Assembly: GCA_020024215.1 (NCBI GenBank)
Contig: JAHHUC010000020.1
Location: 1 to 30,081 of the forward strand
Direction of reading: 5' to 3'
Length of the DNA: 30,081 nt
Source: Oscillospiraceae bacterium
GTDB taxonomy: Bacteria; Bacillota; Clostridia; Oscillospirales; Ruminococcaceae
Of the stretch, positions 1-8,142 are shown piece by piece. Numbering within the stretch: position 1 is the stretch's first letter; each line of letters opens with the position of its first letter. Below the pieces are notes generated by a model. The model saw nothing but the letters and a program-made list of their open reading frames with translations. It was not told the origin of the DNA and searched no databases. The translations under genes and the position numbers were made by a program.

Positions 1-54
1 CTTTTTAGGGAAACTTACTCGCTTTTTTCGTGGCCTATTTTGCAACAGGCCCTT

Positions 55-113
55 TGCCTATAATAAATATCTTCTAAAATTTTATAAACAGCAATTATAG
101 GCAGTTATAGGCA
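55..113. repeat. Three copies of a 9-bp motif TTATAGGCA
   Basis: The motif occurs inverted at 55-63 and twice in direct orientation at 95-103 and 105-113, the last two with a 10-bp period. This places the two direct copies on the same helix face, as for a tandem regulator site. No gene is visible on either side within 250 bp, so the target is unknown. A GGCCT/AGGCC hairpin just upstream (about 33-52) may be the end of a transcript entering from outside the window. Function is inferred only. Confidence 0.35.
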
Positions 114-189
114 ATAAATTAAGCCTTTTTCTTTCTGACACAGACATTTTATAAAATGAGCCTCAGAGAATCAGAATCCGCTTTTTTTA

Positions 190-217
190 AGCTATGCAGA
201 CAGATGGCTGCATAGCT
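190..217. repeat. Perfect 10-bp inverted repeat, AGCTATGCAG / CTGCATAGCT
   Basis: The arms are 190-199 and 208-217 with an 8-nt loop. The T-rich run lies before the left arm on the plus strand and no T-run follows either strand's hairpin, so it does not look like a rho-independent terminator. It lies about 100 bp upstream of the regulator operator at 317-331 and could be a protein site or an RNA structure. Confidence 0.4.
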
Positions 218-316
218 ATGATAATTATATCAAGGCAAGTGGACTATCTTGTAAAGATATAGATAATATGTGCTTAATTTTTGCCTGTCACTCAGCTTGA
301 AATAAAAAACTCCTGC

Positions 317-348
317 GTGAGGTTTTTGTGACATTTGCCTGATACTCT
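317..348 (+). promoter_or_regulatory. Predicted autoregulatory promoter of module 1 regulator gene
   Basis: GTGA tetramers lie at 317-320 and 328-331, exactly 11 bp apart, as expected for tandem OmpR-family binding. An extended -10 (TG-A-TACTCT, hexamer 343-348) starts 15 nt after the start of the second GTGA. No good -35 is seen, consistent with activation from a site replacing it. The ABC promoter at 2143-2174 has the same layout and spacing, which is the main reason for calling it. Confidence 0.55.
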
Positions 349-375
349 ATTCTACAAATAAAAGGATGTGGATGC

Positions 376-1059
376 ATGAAAATTTTAGTGGTTGAGGATG
401 ACCGTATTTTTAATACAACGCTTTGCTATAATCTCTCTGCTGACGGATATGAGGTAAGCTCTGCTTTAAATAAAAGAATTGCAGAGCAGCTTTGCAGAAA
501 ACAGGAGTATGATTTAATTGTTCTTGATGTCAACCTGCCGGATGGAAGCGGCTTTGATTTTTGCCGTGATGTGAAGAAGCAATACCCAAAGACGGCAGTA
601 ATTTTCCTTACGGCAAACGATATGGAAAGCGATATGCTAAAGGGATATGAGCTTGGCGCGGATGATTATGTTGCAAAGCCATTTTCTATGAGCGTATTTA
701 AGAAAAAAGCAGCAGCGATGCTTCATAGGATAAAAAAGCAGTCTGAAAAAGATGTGTATGATGACGGAAATCTGTGTGTCAATTTTTCAAATATGGTGTC
801 CACACTAAACAAAAAGCCAATTTCCTTCACACCCTTGGAATATCGGCTTTTAAAGGAGCTTGTAAAAAATCCGCAGATTGTCTTGACACGGCAGGTGCTG
901 TTGGAAAGGCTGTGGGATATTGACGGCAATTTTGTGGATGAGCATGCTTTGACCTCGGCAATAAGCAGAATAAGGGGAAAAATAGAATTGACAGACAAAT
1001 CTTATATCAAAACTGTTTATGGCATGGGCTATATGTGGATTGGGGGAGAGGGAGAATGA
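376..1059 (+). CDS. OmpR/PhoB-family response regulator (module 1)
   Basis: This is a cytoplasmic DNA-binding response regulator of 227 residues, the usual length for the family. The receiver domain (about 1-120) keeps acidic residues D8/D9, the phospho-acceptor D51 in VLDVNLPDGSG, T79, and K101 in the AKPF motif. A winged-helix effector domain fills about 130-227, with the typical TPLEYRLLKEL start and YIKTVYGMGYMW end. The start codon follows AAAGGATG. The stop overlaps the kinase start (ATGA), so the two are translationally coupled. Paired operators upstream of this gene and of the ABC genes at 2206 suggest it activates itself and a transporter that removes or senses envelope-active compounds. 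Function is inferred from family and context; the signal is unknown. Confidence 0.93.
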   Translation: MKILVVEDDRIFNTTLCYNLSADGYEVSSALNKRIAEQLCRKQEYDLIVLDVNLPDGSGFDFCRDVKKQYPKTAVIFLTANDMESDMLKGYELGADDYVAKPFSMSVFKKKAAAMLHRIKKQSEKDVYDDGNLCVNFSNMVSTLNKKPISFTPLEYRLLKELVKNPQIVLTRQVLLERLWDIDGNFVDEHALTSAISRIRGKIELTDKSYIKTVYGMGYMWIGGEGE

Positions 1060-2087
1060 ATACAGAAAAGCTCTCTGTCAACAGGGTGTGCATTGTTTTC
1101 GGTGTCCTTTTGCTGCTGCTGTCAGCTTCCATGTCGCTTATCCTTTATTTTCTTACAGAAAATACACTTGTACTATGCTTCACACTGCTCTATGCTGCCG
1201 GTGTTTTTGGCTGTATGATGCTTTTTCTCATTATTATACGTCGCAAGCTCACCTTATTTTCAGATTCACTGTGCAGGATGCTTGACGACATGATGTCATC
1301 GCCTCAAAAAGCGCCGCAATACACACAAGGGGAGAATCTGTTCTATAAAATCCAGCACAGGATCTCACGTCTTTATGAAGTGCTGAAGGAAGGTCAAAGC
1401 AGCATTGCAAAGGAACAAGAAGCTTTGCAGCAATTGGTTTCGGATATATCCCATCAGGTTAAAACTCCCATGGCAAACCTGAAAATGATAGATGCAACCT
1501 TGCTTGAACAAACCATGCCGCCCAAAAAACAAAGGGAATTTCTTCTGGCTATAAAGGATCAGCTGGATAAGCTGGATTTTCTTATGCAGTCCATGCTCAA
1601 AACCTCTCGTCTGGAAACAGGGGTAATAGCTCTGAAGATGAGTGAACAGCCTGTTTATGACACTCTGGCTGCTTCTCTGGGGGGTATTCTGCTGAAGGCA
1701 GAAAAGAAAAATATTGAGGTTTCGGTGGATTGTCCCCAAGCTATATCAGCAATCCATGATCGGAAATGGACGGAGGAAGCTCTGTTCAACATTTTGGATA
1801 ATGCGGTAAAATATACCCCAAAGGACGGAAAAATCCATGTAGCTGTATCAGCTTTGGAAATGTATGTAAAAATTGATATTTCCGACACAGGCATAGGTAT
1901 TTTTGAAGAGCAGCAGGGGGCAATTTTCAAAAGGTTCTATCGTGGGGAGACTGTGCATGATATACCGGGCGTAGGGATAGGCTTATATCTGGCACGCAAT
2001 ATAATCACACGGCAGTCGGGATTTATCAAAGTTGCCTCTGAGGTTGGTGTGGGCTCATCCTTTTCGGTGTTTCTGCCCCGTTTTTAA
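1056..2087 (+). CDS. Intramembrane-sensing sensor histidine kinase (module 1)
   Basis: This membrane histidine kinase partners the regulator just upstream. I chose the ATG at 1056 (343 residues) because it follows a purine-rich GGGGGAGAGGGAGA site and overlaps the regulator stop; a GTG at 1035 is possible in frame but poorly placed. Two helices (about 11-33 and 38-60) are joined by only a few residues, so there is no extracellular sensor domain. The dimerisation/phosphoacceptor region holds H133 in SHQVKTPMANLKM. The ATPase domain shows an N-box (FNILDNAVKYT), a G1 box (DTGIGI) and a G2 box (GVGIGLYLAR). Kinases of this shape usually sense through an associated ABC permease, which fits the genes that follow. 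Partner assignment is inferred from adjacency. Confidence 0.92.
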   Translation: MNTEKLSVNRVCIVFGVLLLLLSASMSLILYFLTENTLVLCFTLLYAAGVFGCMMLFLIIIRRKLTLFSDSLCRMLDDMMSSPQKAPQYTQGENLFYKIQHRISRLYEVLKEGQSSIAKEQEALQQLVSDISHQVKTPMANLKMIDATLLEQTMPPKKQREFLLAIKDQLDKLDFLMQSMLKTSRLETGVIALKMSEQPVYDTLAASLGGILLKAEKKNIEVSVDCPQAISAIHDRKWTEEALFNILDNAVKYTPKDGKIHVAVSALEMYVKIDISDTGIGIFEEQQGAIFKRFYRGETVHDIPGVGIGLYLARNIITRQSGFIKVASEVGVGSSFSVFLPRF

Positions 2088-2142
2088 ATGTGATAGTTTT
2101 TTGATATTCCAATGGCTTCCGATATAAATTTTAAGGGCGGCG

Positions 2143-2174
2143 GTGACAATTCTGTGAGGATTTATTGTTACAAT
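2143..2174 (+). promoter_or_regulatory. Predicted regulator-dependent promoter of module 1 ABC genes
   Basis: GTGA repeats at 2143-2146 and 2154-2157 are 11 bp apart. An extended -10, TG-T-TACAAT (hexamer 2169-2174), starts 15 nt after the start of the second GTGA, the same geometry as upstream of the regulator gene at 317-348. Both sites combine a GTGAGG and a GTGACA half, in opposite order. The ABC start codon is 31 bp downstream. Confidence 0.6.
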
Positions 2175-2205
2175 AAGCTCATCAGCAGAAAGGGATGGTG
2201 TTGCT

Positions 2206-2889
2206 ATGAACATTTTGGAAACCGTTGATTTGAAAAAATACTATGGGACAGAGCCGAATATAACAAAAGCTTTGGATGGAGTTTCACTCACCATAGCAGC
2301 AGGGGAATTTGTGGCTGTTGTGGGTACATCCGGAAGCGGCAAATCAACGCTGCTTAACATGATTGGAGGCTTGGATGTGCCAACCTTTGGAAAAGTCATT
2401 GTAGCCGGCAGGGATTTATCCGAAATGAATGATGAACAGCTGTCTGTTTTTCGCAGGCGCAAAATAGGGTTTGTGTTCCAAAATTATAATCTTATACCGG
2501 TATTGAATGTCTATGAAAATATTGTCTTGCCGGTGGAATTGGATGGGGACAGCGTTGACAAAAAATTTATGCAGGATGTTGTAAGTACGCTGCATTTGGA
2601 AGATAAGCTTAATAATATGCCGAGCAATCTTTCCGGCGGACAGCAGCAGCGTGTGGCAATTGCCCGTGCACTGGTTTCTAAACCTGCCATTGTATTGGCG
2701 GACGAACCAACAGGAAATCTGGACAGCCGAACAAGCAGCGATGTGCTTGGCTTATTAAGAGCGACCAGCCAAAAATTTCACCAAACGCTTGTGATGATTA
2801 CACACAACACCGAGCTTGCCCAGCTTGCCTCCAGAATTATCCGCATAGAGGACGGAAAAATTGCACATCGGCAGGGGGGCGGGCATTGA
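2206..2889 (+). CDS. ABC transporter ATP-binding protein, MacB/LolD class (module 1)
   Basis: This is the cytoplasmic ATPase of an FtsX-type ABC system, 227 residues. It carries Walker A GTSGSGKST (40-48), a Q-loop VFQNYNL (90-96), the signature LSGGQ (142-146) followed by QQR, Walker B IVLADEPTG (162-170) and an H-loop at H200 (MITHN). All catalytic elements are present. A ribosome site (AAAGGGATGG) precedes the ATG. The permease start overlaps its stop (TGATG), so the two form a coupled pair. With the adjacent two-component system this resembles antimicrobial-peptide detoxification and sensing modules of Bacillota. Mechanotransmission or export of a peptide is the family expectation; the substrate is not visible in the sequence. 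Confidence 0.93.
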   Translation: MNILETVDLKKYYGTEPNITKALDGVSLTIAAGEFVAVVGTSGSGKSTLLNMIGGLDVPTFGKVIVAGRDLSEMNDEQLSVFRRRKIGFVFQNYNLIPVLNVYENIVLPVELDGDSVDKKFMQDVVSTLHLEDKLNNMPSNLSGGQQQRVAIARALVSKPAIVLADEPTGNLDSRTSSDVLGLLRATSQKFHQTLVMITHNTELAQLASRIIRIEDGKIAHRQGGGH

Positions 2890-5399
2890 TGAACGACATT
2901 TTATTTGGCAACAATAACAAGGCTGCCATCAAACGCCTTGCAAAAAGAAGCTATTGTGCCAACAAGCAAAGGAATTTTTTCGCTGCCGCTGCGCTGTTTT
3001 TAACCTCATTTATGCTGACATCTGTGTTCAGCTTGGGATTTAGCTATTCAGAAACATTTCAGCTGCAGCAAATTAGGTCAATGGGAACATCTGCCGATGC
3101 GGCGATCACCAATGTTTCAAAGGACCAATATGAAGAATTATGCCGATCGTCTCTGGTATCCTCGGTGGGCTTAAACAGGAGACTTGGCAGTGTTGATACA
3201 TCAAAAATGGGAGATGCCCTGCTTGGCATCAGCTGTCTGGATGAAACAGAATGGAAGGAGCATCGCATGCCTGCCATTTCGGATTTGCAGGGAAATTATC
3301 CACAGGCAGAAAATGAGGTCATGCTTCCTGTATGGGCATTGAGCGCTATGGGCATTTCCTCTTTTCAATTAGGCATGAATATTCCGATTTCTTACCGGGT
3401 GGGAACGGATGAGGAATATATAACCGGGGATTTTATTCTTTCAGGCTGCTACAAGGATTATTCAGCTTCCCGTGTGGGCAATCGCGGCTCCGTTTATGTC
3501 TCGGAAATTTTTGCCGCGCAAAAAGGCATTTCATCTGATGCTGAATACACCGCAATGATTTCTTTTTCTGATGGCAGCAATATAGAGCTTTCTTGTGAAA
3601 GGTTAAAGGATGAAATCATATTTACAGATGAACAGTCCTTTGAAATTGTGCCCTTTGCCGAAAGCAATTCACTTCCCGTTGTCCTTGCGCTGGCTGCTGT
3701 TATTGTTTTTGTAATTATCAGCGGCTATCTGCTTATATACAATATTCTTTATATCTCAGTTTCCAAGGACACACAGTTTTACGGACAGCTTAAAACAATA
3801 GGCGCAACAAAAGGGCAAATAAGGAAAATAGTGCGCTTTCAAATATTTAAAACCTCCGTTGTCAGTATTTTGAGCGGTCTCATTGCAGGCGGAGCTGTTT
3901 CACTGTGCGTTGTTCCGTTTGCTATGGATGTGATGTATTCTGACAGCACAGAGCTGGGTGAAAGGGTTTCTTTTTCCCCTTTTATATTTATAGGTGCTGC
4001 GGCTTTTGCATTTTTTACTGCGGCAATAGGCAGCATGAAGCCGGCAAAAATAGCTTCACACATTTCTTCTGTTGAGGCATCACGCTATACAAATGTCAAT
4101 GTCAAAAATTGCAAAGAGCATAAAAGCCATAGGATAAAGCTGTCGAGGATGGCCAAAAATAACATTTTCAGAAGTCCCAAAAGCGCCATTCTCACCTTTG
4201 CATCGCTTTTTTTAGGTCTGCTGCTGTTTTTGCTTTCAGCAGGTCTGCTGTCAAGCCTCAGCCCCGAAAATTTTGCAAAGCAATGGGGCGAAAGCGATTT
4301 TGCATTGACCTATAATATTTCTGAAAAAGAAGCTCTGCTGTCTGATGAAATGCTGCAAAGGATAAAGGAAATGGACAAAATTAAAAATGTGCGTGTCACC
4401 TACGCATCCTCCTTGATGACTGCAATGGATGTTGTTTACGATCAAAATGTATTCGGCAGATATATTGCTTCTTTAAACGGAGTGTCAGGGCTTGATTTTT
4501 CAAATGAAGAGACACTAAAGGGATATACGGATAATTTTTGGAGCGGAGTTTACGGAATAGATTCAGGCTATGTAAGGGAGCTTAATGAGGTCTATGGGAA
4601 TACTGTTGATTTAAAAGCCTTTGAAAACGGAGAATTGGTCATTTTGTCCGCCATGACAGATGAGGCAGGAAATCCATTGATTGAGCCTGAAAAAACAATT
4701 ACAGTTGTTGGTGAATATGGAGAGCATACCTTCACTGTGGCAAATGGCTTTTTGGATGCCGGTTTTCAAAGCGAACGGGGAAAGGTGAGAGGAACTGCTC
4801 CTGATTTGTTTATAAGCCAAAATGCTTTAAAAATGTTGTCGACAGAGACAAAAATATTTCGCATAGCCTTTGATTCTGCTGACAGCAGCTGCGATGAAGA
4901 AATCATGGCAAATTTAAAATCCATCACCGCCTCATCAGACGGCATTGACATTCATTCACGTTATGAAAAAAAGCAGGAAATAGAAAGATATCTGCTGACC
5001 TTTAGAATTTTGGCAATGGGGCTGTCATCTGTATTTTTGCTAATCGGAATAATGAATTTCATCAACACAACAGCAGTAGGTGTAAATAACCGAAGGCATG
5101 AATTTGCCGCACTTGAAAGTATCGGAATGACAAAAAAGCAAATTGCAGAGATGCTTTTTTGGGAAGGCTTTTATTATTGGGCTGTTTCCTTTCTTCTGCT
5201 TGGAACGGTTGGAACCGGGATATACATTTCGGTGTACTCAGCCCTTAGGAAAATGGCTCCCTATGCTGCCTTAAGCTATCCTTTTATGCCTGTCTTTGCC
5301 GTTGCAGCCGTTGTTTTATTGGTCTGCTTTGCAGCCTCTTATATAAGCTTTAAACAGGAAATCAAGCAGAGCATAGCAAAAAGATTAAGGCAAAGCTAA
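2889..5399 (+). CDS. Large FtsX/MacB-type ABC permease with duplicated FtsX module (module 1)
   Basis: The membrane partner of the ATPase upstream, 836 residues from the ATG at 2889; a TTG one codon earlier is less likely. It appears to be two FtsX-like halves. The first has a helix near 22-50, an extracellular domain to about 255, then three helices (about 260-285, 315-345, 365-390). The second has a helix near 425-450, another extracellular domain to about 690, then three more helices. Each half carries a characteristic cytoplasmic stretch after its second helix (LKTIGATKGQIRKIV and LESIGMTKKQIAEML). This differs from the ten-helix, single-loop BceB architecture of module 2. The two large outer domains probably bind the inducing compound or a periplasm-facing partner; no known ligand motif is visible. 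Confidence 0.9.
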   Translation: MNDILFGNNNKAAIKRLAKRSYCANKQRNFFAAAALFLTSFMLTSVFSLGFSYSETFQLQQIRSMGTSADAAITNVSKDQYEELCRSSLVSSVGLNRRLGSVDTSKMGDALLGISCLDETEWKEHRMPAISDLQGNYPQAENEVMLPVWALSAMGISSFQLGMNIPISYRVGTDEEYITGDFILSGCYKDYSASRVGNRGSVYVSEIFAAQKGISSDAEYTAMISFSDGSNIELSCERLKDEIIFTDEQSFEIVPFAESNSLPVVLALAAVIVFVIISGYLLIYNILYISVSKDTQFYGQLKTIGATKGQIRKIVRFQIFKTSVVSILSGLIAGGAVSLCVVPFAMDVMYSDSTELGERVSFSPFIFIGAAAFAFFTAAIGSMKPAKIASHISSVEASRYTNVNVKNCKEHKSHRIKLSRMAKNNIFRSPKSAILTFASLFLGLLLFLLSAGLLSSLSPENFAKQWGESDFALTYNISEKEALLSDEMLQRIKEMDKIKNVRVTYASSLMTAMDVVYDQNVFGRYIASLNGVSGLDFSNEETLKGYTDNFWSGVYGIDSGYVRELNEVYGNTVDLKAFENGELVILSAMTDEAGNPLIEPEKTITVVGEYGEHTFTVANGFLDAGFQSERGKVRGTAPDLFISQNALKMLSTETKIFRIAFDSADSSCDEEIMANLKSITASSDGIDIHSRYEKKQEIERYLLTFRILAMGLSSVFLLIGIMNFINTTAVGVNNRRHEFAALESIGMTKKQIAEMLFWEGFYYWAVSFLLLGTVGTGIYISVYSALRKMAPYAALSYPFMPVFAVAAVVLLVCFAASYISFKQEIKQSIAKRLRQS

Positions 5400-5436
5400 G
5401 CTTATACGGATATGGCTTTTAAGAATGTAAGCATAT

Positions 5437-5470
5437 AAAAGCTCTTAAAAAAACTTGAACAGCTTTTTTT
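5437..5470 (+). terminator. Weak candidate terminator after module 1
   Basis: AAAAGCT (5437-5443) can pair with AGCTTTT (5461-5467), followed by further T residues to 5470. The loop is long (17 nt) and the stem is AT-rich, so this is tentative. It sits in the expected place between the two modules. Confidence 0.3.
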
Positions 5471-5533
5471 AGAGGCAATTTTTAAATTTTGGCGGCGCAG
5501 TGCCTATATCCTGCGGTCATTTTTTAATATGGA

Positions 5534-5577
5534 TTGAGAAAACCTCCCTGATACAGTATAATGAGATGTCAGGGAGG
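5534..5577 (+). promoter_or_regulatory. Promoter of module 2 regulator with 9-bp inverted repeat around the -10
   Basis: TTGAGA (5534-5539) and TATAAT (5557-5562) are separated by 17 bp, a good vegetative promoter. A perfect inverted repeat, CCTCCCTGA (5543-5551) and TCAGGGAGG (5569-5577), brackets the -10. Its right arm is also the ribosome binding site of the regulator gene. This could be a repressor operator, or in an RNA starting further upstream a hairpin hiding the ribosome site. Promoter confidence is higher than operator confidence. Confidence 0.6.
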
Positions 5578-5584
5578 TATATCT

Positions 5585-6253
5585 ATGAAGGAAAAAATAC
5601 TGATTATTGAAGATGATTTTACAATACAAACCCAATTGAAAAATCTGCTTATGGGAAACAGCTATGATGTTGAAGCAGTGACAGATTTTGCAAACACAGT
5701 CCGACAAATCAAGGACTTTGACCCGCATTTGATTCTTTTGGATATAAAGCTTCCTGGGAACAGCGGCTTTCAGCTATGCTCTCAAATCCGCAGCTTTTCA
5801 GATATTCCGATTGTATTTGTAACAAGCAGCAATCAAGATATGGATGAGCTTAGCAGCATAATGCTGGGTGCAGATGCGTTTATCACAAAGCCCTATAATC
5901 CTGCTATTCTTCTTGCTAAAATTGCGGCGCTGCTGAAAAAATCCTGCCGTTATTTGCAGACAGAAAGCTTTGTGTGGAAGGATGCTGCTTTGCATTTGGA
6001 AAGCAGCATGATAGAATACAAGGGGCAGAAAGCGGAATTGACAAAGAATGAATTGAAAATCCTTTACTACCTTTTCAAAAATGCCGGAAAAATCTGTTCC
6101 AGAAATGACATTGTGGATTTTCTTTGGGACAATCAGCTTTATGTTGATGATAACGCCCTTAGCGTCAATATTGCCAGAATTCGCGACAAGCTGTCAGCAA
6201 TAGGACTTGCAGATTTCATTAAGACAAAGCACAGGCAGGGATATATGTTATGA
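5585..6253 (+). CDS. BceR-like OmpR-family response regulator (module 2)
   Basis: A response regulator of 222 residues from the ATG at 5585, which follows AGGGAGG at ideal spacing; an in-frame ATG at 5561 lies inside the promoter -10 and is rejected. The receiver domain has D10/D11, phospho-acceptor D53 (LLDIKLPGNSG), T80 and K102 (TKPY). The winged-helix domain (about 125-222) contains LTKNELKILYYL and ends in TKHRQGYML. The receiver and the AKIAALLKK linker are typical of BceR-type regulators, which switch on an ABC pair in response to cell-wall-active peptides. Its stop overlaps the kinase start (ATGA). The likely target is the CTTACA box upstream of the ABC genes at 7375. Confidence 0.93.
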   Translation: MKEKILIIEDDFTIQTQLKNLLMGNSYDVEAVTDFANTVRQIKDFDPHLILLDIKLPGNSGFQLCSQIRSFSDIPIVFVTSSNQDMDELSSIMLGADAFITKPYNPAILLAKIAALLKKSCRYLQTESFVWKDAALHLESSMIEYKGQKAELTKNELKILYYLFKNAGKICSRNDIVDFLWDNQLYVDDNALSVNIARIRDKLSAIGLADFIKTKHRQGYML

Positions 6254-7266
6254 ATGGAAAACAATATCTTAAAAATCAGCTCCCTGTCATTTTAATCAAT
6301 CTGCTGGGCATGCTTGCACTTGCCCTGTTCCTGATTGCAGGCAGCAATTCTATCGGGACAGTTTTGTTTATTCTCTCAGTCTGGTGTATAGTCCTTGTTT
6401 TATCTTTGCTGTCTTTTTATTTATCAAGAAAAAGGTATCTTGATAAGCTGCTTTGTATGGCAGAGCAATTGGAGGAACGATATTTGCTGCCTGAAATAAT
6501 GCAGGTTCCCAAAAAGGCGGATGACCAAATTTTTTACAAGATTATGAAAATGGCTGAAAAATCCATGCTGGAACAGATTGGAAGTGTGCAGAGTGAACGC
6601 AGGGAATATAAGGAATATATTGAACAGTGGATACACGAGGCAAAAACACCAATTACAGCCATGAAGCTGCTGTGTGAGAATAACCGTTCTTCCTTTTCCA
6701 GAGAGATATTGGCAGAATTGGAAAATATAAATCAATATACAGAACAGGCGCTTTACTATGCCAGAAGCGAACACGCCGAAAAAGACTATTGTGTCCGTGA
6801 AGTAAATTTGTGCGATGTTGTACACGGTGCAATAGCAGATAACAAGTATCTTTTGCGTCAAAGCAATATGACGATAAGGACAGATGGTATAGAAACAAAG
6901 GTTTACACCGATGAAAAATGGGTGCGGTTCATCTTAAATCAGATTATAGGCAATGCAATCAAATACCATGCAGAGCAGCCTGTTTTGCGCTTTACGGTGA
7001 CAAAAACAAATGACAAAGTTGTGTTATCTGTAAGTGACAATGGGATAGGTATTCCTAAAAGTGATTTGCCGCGTATTTTTGAAAAGGGCTTCACCGGTCA
7101 GAATGGGCGAAAGGGGAAAAATTCTACCGGAATAGGCTTATATCTTTGCAGGCGGCTGTGTGATAAACTGGGAATAGGGCTTACGGCCTGTTGTGAAAAC
7201 AAAGCAACAACAATTTCACTTATCTTTCAAATGAATGATTTTATTATCGGAGTGCAAGGCTGTTAG
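6250..7266 (+). CDS. BceS-like intramembrane-sensing histidine kinase (module 2)
   Basis: A membrane kinase of 338 residues with two N-terminal helices (about 11-31 and 36-58) and no extracellular domain. The phospho-acceptor H129 lies in EQWIHEAKTPITAMKL, a hallmark of the BceS group. The ATPase domain has an N-box (FILNQIIGNAIKYH), a G1 box (DNGIGIPKSDLPRIFEKGF) and a G2 box (STGIGLYLCRRL). In characterised BceRSAB systems the kinase is controlled by transport activity of the ABC pair rather than by direct ligand binding. The gene order regulator-kinase-ATPase-permease matches that arrangement. The gene overlaps the regulator stop by four bases. Confidence 0.93.
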   Translation: MNGKQYLKNQLPVILINLLGMLALALFLIAGSNSIGTVLFILSVWCIVLVLSLLSFYLSRKRYLDKLLCMAEQLEERYLLPEIMQVPKKADDQIFYKIMKMAEKSMLEQIGSVQSERREYKEYIEQWIHEAKTPITAMKLLCENNRSSFSREILAELENINQYTEQALYYARSEHAEKDYCVREVNLCDVVHGAIADNKYLLRQSNMTIRTDGIETKVYTDEKWVRFILNQIIGNAIKYHAEQPVLRFTVTKTNDKVVLSVSDNGIGIPKSDLPRIFEKGFTGQNGRKGKNSTGIGLYLCRRLCDKLGIGLTACCENKATTISLIFQMNDFIIGVQGC

Positions 7267-7277
7267 GCTCTGCACTT

Positions 7278-7342
7278 CTTACATTTTTGTAAGAACTGTG
7301 TAAGAAAACCTGATACAAAAAATGCCGTATTTCATTTACAAT
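7278..7342 (+). promoter_or_regulatory. Predicted BceR-type box and promoter of module 2 ABC genes
   Basis: A perfect inverted repeat CTTACA-N4-TGTAAG occupies 7278-7293, and a third half-site TGTAAG is at 7299-7304. A candidate -10, TACAAT, is at 7337-7342, with no convincing -35. That pattern fits an activator-dependent promoter with the box upstream of the polymerase site. The box-to-start distance is under 100 bp, and no such box is present upstream of the module 2 regulator gene. Confidence 0.6.
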
Positions 7343-7374
7343 AGGGCTATGGAACGGTTAAGGAGGTTTATTTT

Positions 7375-8142
7375 ATGAATACCATTTTGAAGCTGGAGCA
7401 TATCCAAAAATATTACGGCAACGAAGGAAATATTACCAAAGCAATACAAGATATCAGCTTTTCTGTAAAGGCAGGGGAATTTCTCGGAATTATGGGTGCA
7501 TCCGGCTCCGGAAAGACAACGCTGCTCAACTGCATTTCTACAATTGATACAGTAAGCTCCGGACATATCTATCTGGATGGAACTGATGTGACAGAAATCA
7601 ATGAAAAGCAGATTGCCCGTTTTCGCCGGGAAAATCTCGGATTTATTTTTCAGGATTTTAACCTGCTGGACACGCTGACCATTTCGGAAAACATAGCTCT
7701 TGCGCTGACCATCAACAATGCTCCTTTCAGCGAGATAGATGAAAGGGTGCAGGAAATGGCAAAAAAGCTTAATATCACAGATATTCTGGATAAGTATCCC
7801 TATCAGGTGTCCGGGGGACAGAAACAGCGGTGCGCCTGTGCCAGAGCCATCATCAACAGCCCGAAGCTACTATTGGCAGATGAGCCCACAGGTGCATTGG
7901 ACAGCCATTCCTCACAAATGCTGCTTGCTACAATCCAAAGCATAAACGAAAATTTAGGAGCCACAATTTTGATGGTGACGCATGATGCTTTTTCGGCAAG
8001 CTATGCAAGCCGCATACTTTTTCTGCGCGATGGTGCTGTTTTTACAGAAATTTGCAAAGGAAGCGATTCCCGAAGAGCTTTCTTTGATAAAATTCTCAGT
8101 GTCCTCACAATGATGGGAGGGGGACAGAGCCATGTATACTAA
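7375..8142 (+). CDS. BceA-like ABC transporter ATP-binding protein (module 2)
   Basis: An ATPase of 255 residues. It has Walker A GASGSGKTT (about 39-47), Q-loop FIFQDFNLLD, signature VSGGQKQRCACARA (Val replaces the usual Leu), Walker B LLLADEPTGALD and H-loop MVTHD. A strong AAGGAGG ribosome site precedes the start. The last codons overlap the permease start at 8132 by 11 bp, so expression is coupled. BceA-type ATPases power resistance to bacitracin, lantibiotics or defensin-like peptides by freeing their lipid targets; that role is inferred from family and gene order. The specific drug cannot be read from the sequence. Confidence 0.93.
   Translation: MNTILKLEHIQKYYGNEGNITKAIQDISFSVKAGEFLGIMGASGSGKTTLLNCISTIDTVSSGHIYLDGTDVTEINEKQIARFRRENLGFIFQDFNLLDTLTISENIALALTINNAPFSEIDERVQEMAKKLNITDILDKYPYQVSGGQKQRCACARAIINSPKLLLADEPTGALDSHSSQMLLATIQSINENLGATILMVTHDAFSASYASRILFLRDGAVFTEICKGSDSRRAFFDKILSVLTMMGGGQSHVY

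Noticed and set aside
190..217. Rho-independent terminator
   Set aside because: No T run follows the hairpin in either direction.
1035..1055. GTG start seven codons earlier for the module 1 kinase
   Set aside because: The ATG at 1056 follows a strong ribosome site and overlaps the regulator stop, while the GTG has none.
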